Below are positions 53,970-63,288 of a stretch of DNA of 64,000 bases, piece by piece. Every line of letters begins with the position of its first letter. Position 1 is the first letter of the stretch. The notes below the pieces were generated by a model. That model saw only the letters and a program-made list of their open reading frames with translations. It did not search any database and was not told the DNA's origin. Source of the DNA: Actinomycetota bacterium (GTDB lineage Bacteria; Actinomycetota; Actinomycetes; Mycobacteriales; Mycobacteriaceae); contig JAFDWN010000030.1 of NCBI GenBank assembly GCA_018268465.1, positions 124,001 through 188,000 of the forward strand, read 5' to 3'. The position numbers and the translations under genes are program-made.

Positions 53970-55048
53970 ACCGCGACTATCTGAAACTCACCGCCTACTT
54001 CGGCGAGCGGCTGCGCACCCACGCCGGCGGAGCGGGCCGCTTCACCGCCGACGCGCTGCTGGATCTGTACGGCAGCGAATCGGTGGCCACCAGCATCATG
54101 CTGCGCGGTATCGCGAGTTTCGGCCCCCACGACGTCCTGCGCAGCGACGTCACCTTGAGCATGTCGGAGGATCCGCCGGTCGCCGTGATCGCCGTCGACA
54201 CCGCCGAGCGGATCGCCGGACTGGCCGATCAGGCCGTCGCGATGACGGCGCGTGGGTTGATCACCCTCGAACGTGCGCAGCTCGTCACCCCGCCGGCGGT
54301 GCCATCGCTGCCGGGCACCACCCGGCTCACCGTCTACGTGGGGCGCCGGCACCGGGTGGGGGGCCGTCCGGCCCATCAGGTGGTGTGCGACATCCTGCAC
54401 CGCCACGGATTCTTCGGCGCCACAGTCTTTCTCGGGGTCGACGGGACCGTGCACGGACAGCGCCGTCGCGCGGAGTTCTTCAGCCGCAACGCCGACGTCC
54501 CGGTGATGATCGTCGCGGTCGGGACGGGTGAGTGTGTGGAGCGCGCGCTGCCGGAGTTGCGCGCGCTGCCGGACGGGCCGCTGTACACCGTGGAGCGGGC
54601 GCAGCTGTGCAAGAACGGCGGCCGGTTGATCGCGCCTCCGGTGGCGCTGCCCGCGACCGACGCCCATGGCCTGACGCTGTGGCAGAAGCTCATGGTCCAC
54701 ACCTCAGAAGCCGACCGGCACCACGGACAGCCGATCCACCGCGCCATCGTCGCGCGTCTGCGCGAGTCCCGCGCCGCCGGCGGCGCCACCGTTCTGCGGG
54801 GGGTGTGGGGTTTCCGCGACAGCGGCCCGCCGCACGGCGACGAACTCGTCCAGCTCGGCAGGCAGGTGCCGGTGACGACGGTGGTCATCGACACACCGGA
54901 GCGTATCGCCGCCAGCTTCGAGATCGTGGACCAGCTCACCGAGCGCCACAGCCTGGTCACCTGCGAGATGGTGCCGGCTTTGACGGCGATCGACGACGCA
55001 CCCGCGCGACGCCGCGGCGGCATGCGGTTGGCCAGCCACGACTACTGA
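53966..55048 (+). CDS. DUF190 protein, three tandem copies
   Basis: A 360-residue cytoplasmic protein with three DUF190 modules of about 110 residues. Each has the pattern L-x(2)-Y-x-GE/R..(H/A)..L(Y/H)..GA-T(V/S)..RG..GFG, for example LKLTAYFGERLRTHAGG, LTVYVGRRHRVGG and LMVHTSEADRHHG. DUF190 genes commonly follow crcB in actinobacteria, which suggests a role in fluoride handling or channel control, but none is proven. The counterpart in M. tuberculosis is Rv3071. Confidence 0.87.
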   Translation: MNRDYLKLTAYFGERLRTHAGGAGRFTADALLDLYGSESVATSIMLRGIASFGPHDVLRSDVTLSMSEDPPVAVIAVDTAERIAGLADQAVAMTARGLITLERAQLVTPPAVPSLPGTTRLTVYVGRRHRVGGRPAHQVVCDILHRHGFFGATVFLGVDGTVHGQRRRAEFFSRNADVPVMIVAVGTGECVERALPELRALPDGPLYTVERAQLCKNGGRLIAPPVALPATDAHGLTLWQKLMVHTSEADRHHGQPIHRAIVARLRESRAAGGATVLRGVWGFRDSGPPHGDELVQLGRQVPVTTVVIDTPERIAASFEIVDQLTERHSLVTCEMVPALTAIDDAPARRRGGMRLASHDY

Positions 55049-55094
55049 CGACCGGCGCCCCGCCGGGCAGGCGCGGACGGCGCGCCCGAACGGC

Positions 55095-55454
55095 TCAGGA
55101 CAACAGCCGACGCAGCACGGCCGCATGACTCTCGACCAGATCGCGGGTGGCCGTGACAAGGGTGACCGGGCCCGCCGCGGCAAGGCTGCGCAACTCCGCC
55201 AGGGCGGCGGCGCGGTCGGGCGCGGCCAATTCGGCCTCGTATCGGGTACAGAACTCCCCGAAGAGCTGCGGTTGGTGCGAATACCATTGGCGCAGCGCGG
55301 TTGACGGGGCCACCGCAGGCAGCCACCGGCCGATGCGTGGGTCGGTCTTGCGAAGACCACGCGGCCACAGCCGATCGACGAGCACCCGCTGCCCCTCGTC
55401 AGGGGCCGGATCCTGGTAGACCCGTGCCACCCCGATGGCGAACGTTCCCGGCAT
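55095..55454 (-). CDS. DUF488 family protein
   Basis: A 119-residue protein. VARVYQDPAPDEGQRVLVDRLWPRGL is the opening of the YeaO-like DUF488 family; WYSHQPQLFGEFCTRYEAEL and VTLVTATRD follow. It matches Rv3073c in size. The ATG is leaderless in appearance: TACCAT lies 6 bp upstream and there is no ribosome binding site. Function unknown, convergent with the DUF190 gene. Confidence 0.87.
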   Translation of the reverse strand: MPGTFAIGVARVYQDPAPDEGQRVLVDRLWPRGLRKTDPRIGRWLPAVAPSTALRQWYSHQPQLFGEFCTRYEAELAAPDRAAALAELRSLAAAGPVTLVTATRDLVESHAAVLRRLLS

Positions 55455-55556
55455 AGGGGGATGGTAAAAGCGTGACGGTCGATCGGGCAGCCGAACTACG
55501 GCGATGGCAGGACACCGGCGCAACGCAGCAGCGCGATCGCCGGGACAGCGCGATGT

Positions 55557-56306
55557 TCAGTCGGCGCGGCGCGGCGGCCACACCGGTGCGCCCAGTTCGC
55601 GCGACACCGTGCGCGCGGTGTCCCGCAGGGCGTCGATCGCGTCGGCGTCCAGCGGCCAGCGGCCCGCGGGAACGACCAGGCCGATCGCGCCGGTGGCATC
55701 GCCGGATGAATCGAAAACTGCTGCGGCGGCAGCACATTCGCCGATCACCGCCTCTTCGACCTCGGTGGCGATCCCGGTGGAGCGGATGAGTTCGAGCTGC
55801 TCGGCGAACCTGACGGGGTCGGTGATCGTCTCGCCGGTCATGCTGCGCAGCGAGCCTTCGGGCTTGTAGTCGGCCTGGAACGCGAGCAGGGTCTTACCCA
55901 ATGCGCTGGCATGGGCCGGGATGACGATCCCCACCTCGGGCATCTGCCGCGTGCCGTCGGGGCGCGGCTCGTGGGCGACCACAACCACTTCGTCGAACAG
56001 CAGCACCGCCGTACGCACCGCACACCCGGTGCGCCGGGCCAGGCTCTCGGCCCAGATCGCCACTCTCGAGCGCAGTTCCAGCGCCTCCAGATACACGTTG
56101 CCCAGCCGCAACGTGGCCGGTCCGAGCCGGTAGCGCCCGGAGTCGAGTTCCTGCTGCACCATGCCGTGCGCCAACAGGGTGCGCACCAGACCGTGCACCG
56201 TCGAGGGCGCCAGGTCGATGGCGGCCGCGATCTCGCCGAGACTCATCCGCCTGCCGCCCTGCAGCACCATGAGGATGCGCAGCGCACGATCGACGGCCTG
56301 GATCAC
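55557..56306 (-). CDS. IclR-family regulator of glycerol/dihydroxyacetone genes (GylR-like)
   Basis: A 249-residue regulator. Winged helix-turn-helix at about residues 5-65 (MSLGEIAAAIDLAPSTVHGLVRTLLAHG) and IclR effector domain with PAHASALGKTLLA. GTG 56306 has GGAG 7 bp upstream. It is divergent from glpF-dhaKLM, and the palindrome at 56398-56414 lies between them. IclR proteins of the GylR type control glycerol uptake genes in Streptomyces, which supports the same role here. Confidence 0.88.
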   Translation of the reverse strand: MIQAVDRALRILMVLQGGRRMSLGEIAAAIDLAPSTVHGLVRTLLAHGMVQQELDSGRYRLGPATLRLGNVYLEALELRSRVAIWAESLARRTGCAVRTAVLLFDEVVVVAHEPRPDGTRQMPEVGIVIPAHASALGKTLLAFQADYKPEGSLRSMTGETITDPVRFAEQLELIRSTGIATEVEEAVIGECAAAAAVFDSSGDATGAIGLVVPAGRWPLDADAIDALRDTARTVSRELGAPVWPPRRAD

Positions 56307-56397
56307 CGCACCGCTCCGATCGCCCGAATCATGGCATCACCTTCCCGGAGATCTGATCCTTGTGCCGACCGAAGCATAAGCGTATGGTCCAGATCAC

Positions 56398-56414
56398 ATT
56401 CGATATTGTCGAAT
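56398..56414. promoter_or_regulatory. Operator-like palindrome between iclR and glpF
   Basis: ATTCGA-TATTG-TCGAAT is a perfect 6-5-6 inverted repeat of the TTCG-N-CGAA type seen in IclR sites. A second, overlapping dyad (TATTG at 56404-56408 and CAATA at 56416-56420) extends it. It is about 65-80 bp before glpF. Confidence 0.6.
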
Positions 56415-56479
56415 GCAATACGAAATAGTCGACCACCACACGGCAGCCGATTTCTCCGCACACACCCCCAGGAGACCTC

Positions 56480-57253
56480 ATGGATGAGCCTTCGATCACC
56501 CAGAAACTCGTCGCCGAAGCACTTGGCACCGCGTTTCTGGTGTTCATAGGTGTCGGTTCGGTACCCGCGACGATCATCGTCAACGGCGACGCCCCGTTCA
56601 CGATGGCCGACCTCGGCATGATCTCGTTCGCGTTCGCGACCGTGGTGGTGGCGACCGTCTACGCCCTCGGCCACATCTCGGGAAACCACATCAACCCGGC
56701 CGTCACCCTCGGCCTCGCGGTCACCGGGAAGTTCCCGTGGTCGCGGGTGCCCGCCTACATCGCCGCGCAGACCGTCGGCGCGATCGCCGGCGCCGGCGCG
56801 ATCATCGGCGTCCTGGGGATGGCCGCCAGCGACGCCGGGCTTGGCGTGGCGGCGTACTCCGGTGACGTGAGCGCGGCACAGGCCTTCTTCGCCGAGTTCG
56901 TCGGTACGTTCATCCTCGTGTTCACCGTCTTCGGCGTGATACATCGCAAGGCGTCCGCCGGTTTCGCCGGCGTGGCGATCGGTCTGGTCGTCTTCGCCGC
57001 GATCATCCCGGTCGCACCCACAACCGGCGCGTCGATCAACCCGGCCCGCACCTTCGGCCCCATGCTCGTCCAGCAGATCGCGGGCGGCTCCGTCTCGTGG
57101 AGCCAGCTGCCGGTCTACCTCGCCGCCGAATTCCTCGCCGGCGCGCTGGCCGCGCTGACCTACGTGGCGATCTCACGCACCCGCGCCGACGCCCACCCAC
57201 CCGCCGTCACCGTCACCGTCACCGAAAGCCCCCAGCCCACCACCGCAGCCTGA
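56480..57253 (+). CDS. glpF: MIP-family channel, glycerol facilitator type
   Basis: A 257-residue aquaporin-family channel with six helices and both NPA boxes (GNHINPAVTL and GASINPARTFGP). The second box is followed by Arg. Its place directly before dhaK, dhaL and dhaM suggests it passes glycerol or dihydroxyacetone rather than water. ATG 56480 has CAGGAG upstream. A Thr/Val/Pro tail follows the last helix. Confidence 0.9.
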   Translation: MDEPSITQKLVAEALGTAFLVFIGVGSVPATIIVNGDAPFTMADLGMISFAFATVVVATVYALGHISGNHINPAVTLGLAVTGKFPWSRVPAYIAAQTVGAIAGAGAIIGVLGMAASDAGLGVAAYSGDVSAAQAFFAEFVGTFILVFTVFGVIHRKASAGFAGVAIGLVVFAAIIPVAPTTGASINPARTFGPMLVQQIAGGSVSWSQLPVYLAAEFLAGALAALTYVAISRTRADAHPPAVTVTVTESPQPTTAA

Positions 57254-57265
57254 GGAGTAGCCACG

Positions 57266-58264
57266 ATGAAGAAACTCATCAACGACGCCGCCGACGTCGT
57301 CAGCGAAGCGTTGCGCGGTATGGCCATTGCGCACCCCGACCTGCGCATCGACCACACCAACCGCATCGTCTACCGCGGCGACGCACCCGTCCCCGGAAAG
57401 GTCGGGCTGATCTCCGGCGGCGGTTCCGGGCACGAACCCCTGCACGGCGGATTCGTCGGACGCGGCATGCTCGACGCGGCGTGCGCGGGCGAGATCTTCA
57501 CCTCGCCGGTACCCGACCAGATGCTCGAAGCCACCAAGAACGTCGACGGCGGCGCCGGCGTGCTGCACATCGTGAAGAACTACACCGGCGACGTGATGAA
57601 CTTCGAGATGGCCGCCGAACTCGCCGACGCCGAGGGTGTCGCCGTCGAGTCGGTGATCGTCGACGACGACGTCGCCGTGCAGGACAGCACCTACACCGCG
57701 GGGCGGCGCGGTGTCGGCGCCACCGTGCTGGTCGAGAAGATCGCCGGCGCGGCCGCCGACCAGGGCCGCCCGCTGGCCGATGTCGCGGCGGTGGCCCGCC
57801 GTGTCAACGCGGCGTCGCGGAGTATGGGCGTGGCGCTGACGTCGTGCACGGTCCCGGCGGTCGGACATCCCACATTCGACCTGCCGGACAACGAAATCGA
57901 AGTCGGCATCGGCATCCACGGCGAACCGGGCCGGCAGCGCATGGGTCTGCAACCCGCCCGCGCGGTCGCCGAACTCATGCTCGACCCGGTGCTCGCCGAC
58001 CTCGACTTCGCCGGCGAGGACGGGGTGATCCTCTTCGCCAACAGCATGGGCGCGACCCCGTTGATCGAGCTCTACGTGATGTACGCGGAGTTCGCCGCCA
58101 TCCTGGACAAGGCCGGTGTGCGCATCGCCCGATCGCTGGTGGGCCCCTACATCACCAGCCTGGACATGGCGGGCTGTTCGGTCACCCTGCTGCGCGCCGA
58201 CGACGAATTGCTACGGCTGTGGGATCACCCGGTCGACACCCCCGCACTGCGGAGAGGATGCTGA
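57266..58264 (+). CDS. dhaK: Dihydroxyacetone kinase subunit DhaK
   Basis: A 332-residue subunit that binds dihydroxyacetone covalently. GGGSGHEPLHGGFVG lies in the substrate pocket, and His218 in GIHGEPGRQR is the residue that forms the hemiaminal with the substrate. It works with DhaL and DhaM, which supply ADP-bound phosphate from phosphoenolpyruvate. ATG 57266 has GAGGAG upstream. It abuts dhaL directly (stop 58264, start 58265). Confidence 0.95.
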   Translation: MKKLINDAADVVSEALRGMAIAHPDLRIDHTNRIVYRGDAPVPGKVGLISGGGSGHEPLHGGFVGRGMLDAACAGEIFTSPVPDQMLEATKNVDGGAGVLHIVKNYTGDVMNFEMAAELADAEGVAVESVIVDDDVAVQDSTYTAGRRGVGATVLVEKIAGAAADQGRPLADVAAVARRVNAASRSMGVALTSCTVPAVGHPTFDLPDNEIEVGIGIHGEPGRQRMGLQPARAVAELMLDPVLADLDFAGEDGVILFANSMGATPLIELYVMYAEFAAILDKAGVRIARSLVGPYITSLDMAGCSVTLLRADDELLRLWDHPVDTPALRRGC

Positions 58265-58927
58265 ATGGCCGACGAATCAGGCCGGGAGAGCGTCGATCTG
58301 GCGCTTCTGGACGGATGGGTAAGGCAGTTCGCCCGGGTGGTCGGTGAGAACGCCCAGTCGCTCACCGACCTCGACGCCGCCATCGGGGACGCCGACCACG
58401 GCATCAACATGGAGCGCGGTATGACCGCGGTGGTCGCCGCCCTCGACGAGGCCGCGCCGTCCGATATGGCCGGGCTCTGCAAGCAGGTCGGGATGACGCT
58501 GGTCAAATCCGTCGGCGGCGCCAGCGGCCCGCTGTACGGCACGTTCTTCCTGCGGATGGCCGCGGCGCTCGGATCGAACGAGACGGTCGACGCCCAGGGC
58601 TTCGCCAAGGCGCTACGCGCAGGTGTCGAAGGCATCGTGGCGCGGGGCCGCGCCGAGGCGGGTGACAAGACCATGTTCGACGCGCTGGCGCCGGCCGTGG
58701 ACGCCGTCGACGCCGCGCTGGCCGCAGGCGCCGGGCTGGACGCCGCACTGGCCGATGCCACCGCCGCCGCCGAGAAGGGACGCCAGGACACCGAAGCGAT
58801 GGTCGCCCGCAAGGGCCGGGCGAGCTATCTGGGGCAACGCAGCGTCGGTCACCAGGATCCGGGCGCCACGTCGGCGGCGATGCTGGTCGCCGCGGCGGCC
58901 ACCGTCTTCGCCACCGCGGGCGGGTGA
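58265..58927 (+). CDS. dhaL: Dihydroxyacetone kinase subunit DhaL
   Basis: A 220-residue ADP-binding subunit. The Mg-ADP site is in LDAAIGDADHGINMERG (Asp residues) and SVGGASGPLYGTFF; GHQDPGATSAAM closes the barrel. DhaL carries ATP/ADP as a fixed cofactor and transfers phosphate from DhaM to the substrate on DhaK. Confidence 0.95.
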   Translation: MADESGRESVDLALLDGWVRQFARVVGENAQSLTDLDAAIGDADHGINMERGMTAVVAALDEAAPSDMAGLCKQVGMTLVKSVGGASGPLYGTFFLRMAAALGSNETVDAQGFAKALRAGVEGIVARGRAEAGDKTMFDALAPAVDAVDAALAAGAGLDAALADATAAAEKGRQDTEAMVARKGRASYLGQRSVGHQDPGATSAAMLVAAAATVFATAGG

Positions 58928-58931
58928 GACC

Positions 58932-61370
58932 GTGACCGTCGGACTCGTCGTCGTGTCACACAGCCGGGCGCTCGCCCGTGCCGCGGTGGCGCTGGCGCAG
59001 GAAATGGTGCACGGCAAGCAGATTCGTATGTCGCTGGCCGCCGGGCTGGACGACACCACCTTCGGCACGGACGCAGCCGCCATCGTCGACGCGGTCTCCG
59101 CGGCCGACAGCGGCGACGGCGTCGTGGTGCTGATGGACCTGGGCAGCGCGGTCCTCTCGGCAGAGCTGGCGCTCGAACTGCTCGACGACGACGCCCGCAG
59201 TCGGGTTCTGCTGTGCCCCGCGCCACTGGTCGAGGGCTTGGTGGTGGCCGCGGTGGCCGCGGCCGGGGGCGCCACCCGCGACGAGGTCGCCGCCGAGGCC
59301 GCTGGTGCGCTGGCCGGCAAGATCGGGCACCTCGGGGCGCCCGCCGCAGTCGGGGGTGCCGACGTATCCCCCGCGGCGAGCGAACTCACGGGCCGCTTCA
59401 CCGTCGCCAACCCGCACGGCCTGCACGCCCGACCCGCAGCGCGGCTGGTGCACGAGGTGCGCCGCCGCGACGCGCAGGTCCGGATCCGCAACCGCAGCAC
59501 CGACTCGGGATGGGTTGACGCCGGCAGCCTTTCGAAGATCGCGACGCTGGGGGTGCGGTCGGGCGACGAGGTCGAGGTCGGGGTGTCCGGCAGCCAGGCC
59601 GCCGAATCCCTCGACCACATCCTGGCGCTGGCCGCGCGGAGCTTCGACGAATCCCCGGCCGGCGTCCCCGCGGTCGCCCCGCCACCGGCCCAGCAGATGC
59701 CGATCGGCGCCAGCCCCGGTCTGGGAATCGGCCCCGCGCGCTCGGCGCGGCTGGGTCCGGTGACCGTCCCCGACGTCCCCGGTGAGGATCCGGCAGTGGA
59801 ATGGCGACGGCTCGGCAAGGCGATTGCCGCGGTCCGGCGCACCATCAGTCAGTTGCGCATCCGCACCGCACGCGACGTGGGCGAGACGGAAGCGGCCATC
59901 TTCGACGCCCACCAGCTGCTCCTCGACGACACCGCACTGCTCGACGGCGCCCGCACCCGGATCGACGCCGGTCAATCCGCGCCGGTGGCGTGGTCGGCGG
60001 CGGTGCGCGAGGTGGCCGCGATGTTCGCCGCCCTCGCCGATCCGTACCTGCGCGCCCGCGCCGAGGACGTCACCGCGGTCGGCGACCAGGTGCTGCGGGC
60101 GATGCTCGGCGACTCGGCCGCACCCGGCACGACGGCCGGTGTGCTCGTCGCGGCCGACCTGACACCGGCCGAGGCCGCCGAGCTCGATCCCGCCACCGTG
60201 ACCGCCGTACTCCTGGCCTACGGCAGCCCACACGCGCACAACGTTATTTTGTTGCGCGCCAAGGGAATACCGGCCGTTGTCGGCGCCGGTCCGACGGTGC
60301 TGTCCATCGTCGACGGCACCACGGTGGCGCTCGACGGCACCAGCGGCGAGGTCGTCATCGACCCGTCCGCCGACATCCGCGCGGATATCGAAACCCGGGT
60401 GACGGCATTGGCGAACCGCAGGCGCGAGGCACACATGCGCGCACACGAGGCCGCACTGACCCGCGACGGCGTCGCGGTCCCGGTCGGGGCGAACATCGGT
60501 TCGGTGGACGACGCCAGGGCCGCCGCGTCACACGGCGCGGACTTCGCCGGCTTGATCCGCACCGAGTTCCTGTTCCTCGGCCGCCACGAGGCGCCGGACG
60601 CCGAAGAGCAGCTGGCCGTCTACCGCAAGATCGCCGAATCGCTCGACGGGCGCAGGATCACGCTGCGAACGCTGGATGTCGGCGGCGACAAACCGCTCAG
60701 CTTCCTGCCCGCGCCCGCCGAGGTCAATCCCTACCTGGGGGTGCGGGGCATCCGACTCTCGCTGGCACATCCGGACCTGCTGACCGAACAGCTCCTGGCG
60801 ATGGTCAGGCTGGCCCAGCAGACACCGATCAGCATCATGTTCCCGATGATCAGCACCGTCGACGAGATGCTGACGGCGCGCCGGCTGCTCGACGAGGCGA
60901 TCACGCGCGCCGGTGGGCCACGGCCCGCCGAGCTGCAGGTGGGCATGATGGTCGAGGTGCCCGCCGCGGCGCTCAAAGCCGCGGCATTCGCCCGCCACGT
61001 CGACTTCCTGTCGATCGGCACCAACGACCTCACGCAGTACGCACTGGCGGCCGACCGCAACAACGAGGCCGTCGCCGCCATCGGCGACACGTTCGATCCG
61101 GGTCTGCTGGCGCTGATCCGCGCCACCTGCGCGGGTGCCGCCGGGCAGGCGGCGGTGTCGGTGTGCGGCGAGTTCGCCGCCGACGAACGCGCGGTCGGCC
61201 TGCTCCTCGGGATGGGCGTCGAATCGCTGTCGGTCACTCCCCCGGCCGTACCGGCGACCAAAGCGGCCGTCCGCGCGGTGGACACCATCGCTGCCGCGGC
61301 GCTCGCCCGCGACGTGCTGGCCGCCGACAGCGCCGCCGCGGTCCGGGAGCGGCTCAGCGTGGGCGGCTAA
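58932..61370 (+). CDS. dhaM: DhaM-HPr-enzyme I fusion phosphotransferase
   Basis: An 812-residue three-part phosphorelay. EIIA-Man-type DhaM domain (residues 1-130) with His10 in VVVSHSRALA, an HPr domain with His165 in NPHGLHARPAA, and an enzyme I domain with His436 in the GSPHAHN segment followed by KGIPAVVG and the PEP-binding IRTEFLFL..DVGGDKP..GTNDLTQYA. All three phosphorylated His are present, so the chain from phosphoenolpyruvate to DhaL can run in one polypeptide without general PTS proteins. GTG 58932 is chosen over the longer frame because it starts the DhaM fold and lies 4 bp after dhaL. Confidence 0.93.
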   Translation: MTVGLVVVSHSRALARAAVALAQEMVHGKQIRMSLAAGLDDTTFGTDAAAIVDAVSAADSGDGVVVLMDLGSAVLSAELALELLDDDARSRVLLCPAPLVEGLVVAAVAAAGGATRDEVAAEAAGALAGKIGHLGAPAAVGGADVSPAASELTGRFTVANPHGLHARPAARLVHEVRRRDAQVRIRNRSTDSGWVDAGSLSKIATLGVRSGDEVEVGVSGSQAAESLDHILALAARSFDESPAGVPAVAPPPAQQMPIGASPGLGIGPARSARLGPVTVPDVPGEDPAVEWRRLGKAIAAVRRTISQLRIRTARDVGETEAAIFDAHQLLLDDTALLDGARTRIDAGQSAPVAWSAAVREVAAMFAALADPYLRARAEDVTAVGDQVLRAMLGDSAAPGTTAGVLVAADLTPAEAAELDPATVTAVLLAYGSPHAHNVILLRAKGIPAVVGAGPTVLSIVDGTTVALDGTSGEVVIDPSADIRADIETRVTALANRRREAHMRAHEAALTRDGVAVPVGANIGSVDDARAAASHGADFAGLIRTEFLFLGRHEAPDAEEQLAVYRKIAESLDGRRITLRTLDVGGDKPLSFLPAPAEVNPYLGVRGIRLSLAHPDLLTEQLLAMVRLAQQTPISIMFPMISTVDEMLTARRLLDEAITRAGGPRPAELQVGMMVEVPAAALKAAAFARHVDFLSIGTNDLTQYALAADRNNEAVAAIGDTFDPGLLALIRATCAGAAGQAAVSVCGEFAADERAVGLLLGMGVESLSVTPPAVPATKAAVRAVDTIAAAALARDVLAADSAAAVRERLSVGG

Positions 61371-61482
61371 CCGGGCCGGATCTCCCCCGAACCGCAGCGA
61401 CGGCGTTCGGTCGCGGCGCTAGCCTCGTGGGAGTCCGCTGACCCGCGGACGACTGCGTGACCGGCATCCGACAGGGGGCGAC

Positions 61483-62784
61483 GTGGATCAGGCCGACACG
61501 ACCGTGACCGCCCGCGACCGAGCGCTCGACTTCTGCCGGGTCGTCGCGGTGGTTCTGGTGGTCTTCGGACACTGGCTGGCCGCGGCGCTGACGTACCGCA
61601 ACGGCACCTTCGGCAGGGAGAACGCGCTGTTGGAGATGCCGTGGACGCAGTGGCTGACGTGGATCTTCCAGGTGGTGCCGGTGTTCTTCGTAGTGGCGGG
61701 CTACGCCAGCGCGGTGTCGTGGAGCCGGTGGCAGAGCACGGCGAACACGCGGCGCGACACGTGGTTTCGTCACCGGCTGTCCCGGATTGCCGGCGCGACC
61801 GGGGTGTACGTCGCCGTAGTCCTGATCACGGTCGCCGTCCTCGGACGGCTCGGGGTGGACCGTTCGGCGCTGGCGTTCGGCGGCTGGGCCGTCGCCCTGC
61901 ACCTGTGGTTCCTGGCGGTGTATCTGGTGGTGGTGGCGCTGACGCCGATACTGGTGGCGGCCCAACGACGTTGGGGTCTGGCCGTGCCCGCCGCGCTGGG
62001 GGCCGGGGTGGTGGCCGTCGACGCACTGACCATCGGTCTCGGGGTGCCCCACATCGGCTGGCTGAACTACGTGCTGGCGTGGGCGGCGGTCTATCAACTC
62101 GGAATCGCCTGGCAGGGCGGACTGTTGCGGGGCCGACGGCCGGTGGCGCTGGGTGTGTGCGCGGCGCTCCTGCTGATCCTACTGGTCACCCTGGGCCCCT
62201 ACCCGGTCAGCATGATCGGTGTGCCCGGCGACGCCGTGCAGAACACCACTCCGCCGTCGCTGGCGCTGCTCGCGTTCGCCGCCGCGCAGGCCGGACTGCT
62301 GCTGACGGCCGTGCCGCTGCTGAATCGCGCGCTGCGTTCGCCGCGCTGGCGACGTCCGCTGGAGCTGGCCAACCAGAACGTCATGGCGCTCTACCTGTGG
62401 CATATGGTGCCGGTCGTCGTGGTGACGATCGTCGGGTATCCGAGCGGGTTGCTGCCGCAGCCGCCGCTCGGTTCGGGCGACTGGTGGCTGGCCCGCCTGC
62501 TGTGGCTCTCCGTCCTCGCACTGGTGACCGCCGTCGAGTTGGCGTTCCTCTGGTGGCGCCGCGCCTGGTTCGCACCGGCACTGCCCGTCGTCGAGGTTCG
62601 GCTGCCCGGCCGGTTGGCCGAACCGCTGTTTTTCACCGGTGCCGGCGCGATCGCAATCGCGTTGTCCGCCTTCGCCGCCCGTGGATTCGCCCCGGGCGGG
62701 AGTTTTCCCGTGCTGACAGCCCTGCTGTTCGCCGTCGGCATCGCCCTGATGGCGCTGACACCCCGACACGCCGATCGGGCGTGA
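61483..62784 (+). CDS. Acyltransferase family 3 membrane protein
   Basis: A 433-residue membrane protein with about ten to eleven helices. LDFCRVVAVVLVVFGHWLA carries the conserved Arg and His of the acyltransferase-3 fold, and VPVFFVVAGYASAVSW the FF-x-GY motif. These enzymes attach acetyl or other acyl groups to extracellular sugars or lipids. GTG 61483 has AGGGGG upstream. Target unknown; a wall glycolipid is plausible in a mycobacterium. Confidence 0.88.
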   Translation: MDQADTTVTARDRALDFCRVVAVVLVVFGHWLAAALTYRNGTFGRENALLEMPWTQWLTWIFQVVPVFFVVAGYASAVSWSRWQSTANTRRDTWFRHRLSRIAGATGVYVAVVLITVAVLGRLGVDRSALAFGGWAVALHLWFLAVYLVVVALTPILVAAQRRWGLAVPAALGAGVVAVDALTIGLGVPHIGWLNYVLAWAAVYQLGIAWQGGLLRGRRPVALGVCAALLLILLVTLGPYPVSMIGVPGDAVQNTTPPSLALLAFAAAQAGLLLTAVPLLNRALRSPRWRRPLELANQNVMALYLWHMVPVVVVTIVGYPSGLLPQPPLGSGDWWLARLLWLSVLALVTAVELAFLWWRRAWFAPALPVVEVRLPGRLAEPLFFTGAGAIAIALSAFAARGFAPGGSFPVLTALLFAVGIALMALTPRHADRA

Positions 62785-63288
62785 TCAGTACAGGCCGTCG
62801 ACGACGTTGGTGACCTGCCACCGGCTGACACCGTCGGGGTCGACGAACCGCACCTTCGCGAAGATCTCGTCCACTCCGTCGGCGTCCTCGTCGAGCACCG
62901 ACTTCGCCACCGTGAACTGGCGAAAGTACTCCAGCCCCTGCGGCGTCGCCTTGAGGTATCCCTCCCGGTCCTGCGAGGCGCCCCGATAGAAGGAGTCGAC
63001 GAGGTACTGCTCCTTGCCGCCGTCGTCGCCCCATACGAGGTAGTGCATTCCCGAACCCACGCTCCGGTCGAGGTGGCTCAGGACGCTGACCGCGTCGGCC
63101 TCCTGCATCGGATACAGACCCTTGAGCGAGACGCGCCATTTCGTCGGGTCGGCGTCCGGGAACACGGCGAACTGCGCCCCCGTTGTCGGGGCAGGTGCCG
63201 CGGCGGCCGGTACGGCGCCGACGGCCAGCGCCGCCAGCGCGGCCGTCGCGGCACCGACCCGGGGTGCGAAGCCCGCGCGCGGGATCAT
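62785..63288 (-). CDS. Secreted protein of unknown function
   Basis: A 167-residue protein with a signal peptide (cleavage probably after AAAAPA near residue 33). The mature part is mixed alpha/beta with no domain I recognise; it has an acidic stretch (LDEDADGVDEIFAKVRFVDPDG) that resembles a Ca2+-binding loop but not a true EF-hand. ATG 63288 overlaps the DUF4242 stop by 4 bp. Convergent with the acyltransferase gene, one base apart. Confidence 0.75.
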   Translation of the reverse strand: MIPRAGFAPRVGAATAALAALAVGAVPAAAAPAPTTGAQFAVFPDADPTKWRVSLKGLYPMQEADAVSVLSHLDRSVGSGMHYLVWGDDGGKEQYLVDSFYRGASQDREGYLKATPQGLEYFRQFTVAKSVLDEDADGVDEIFAKVRFVDPDGVSRWQVTNVVDGLY

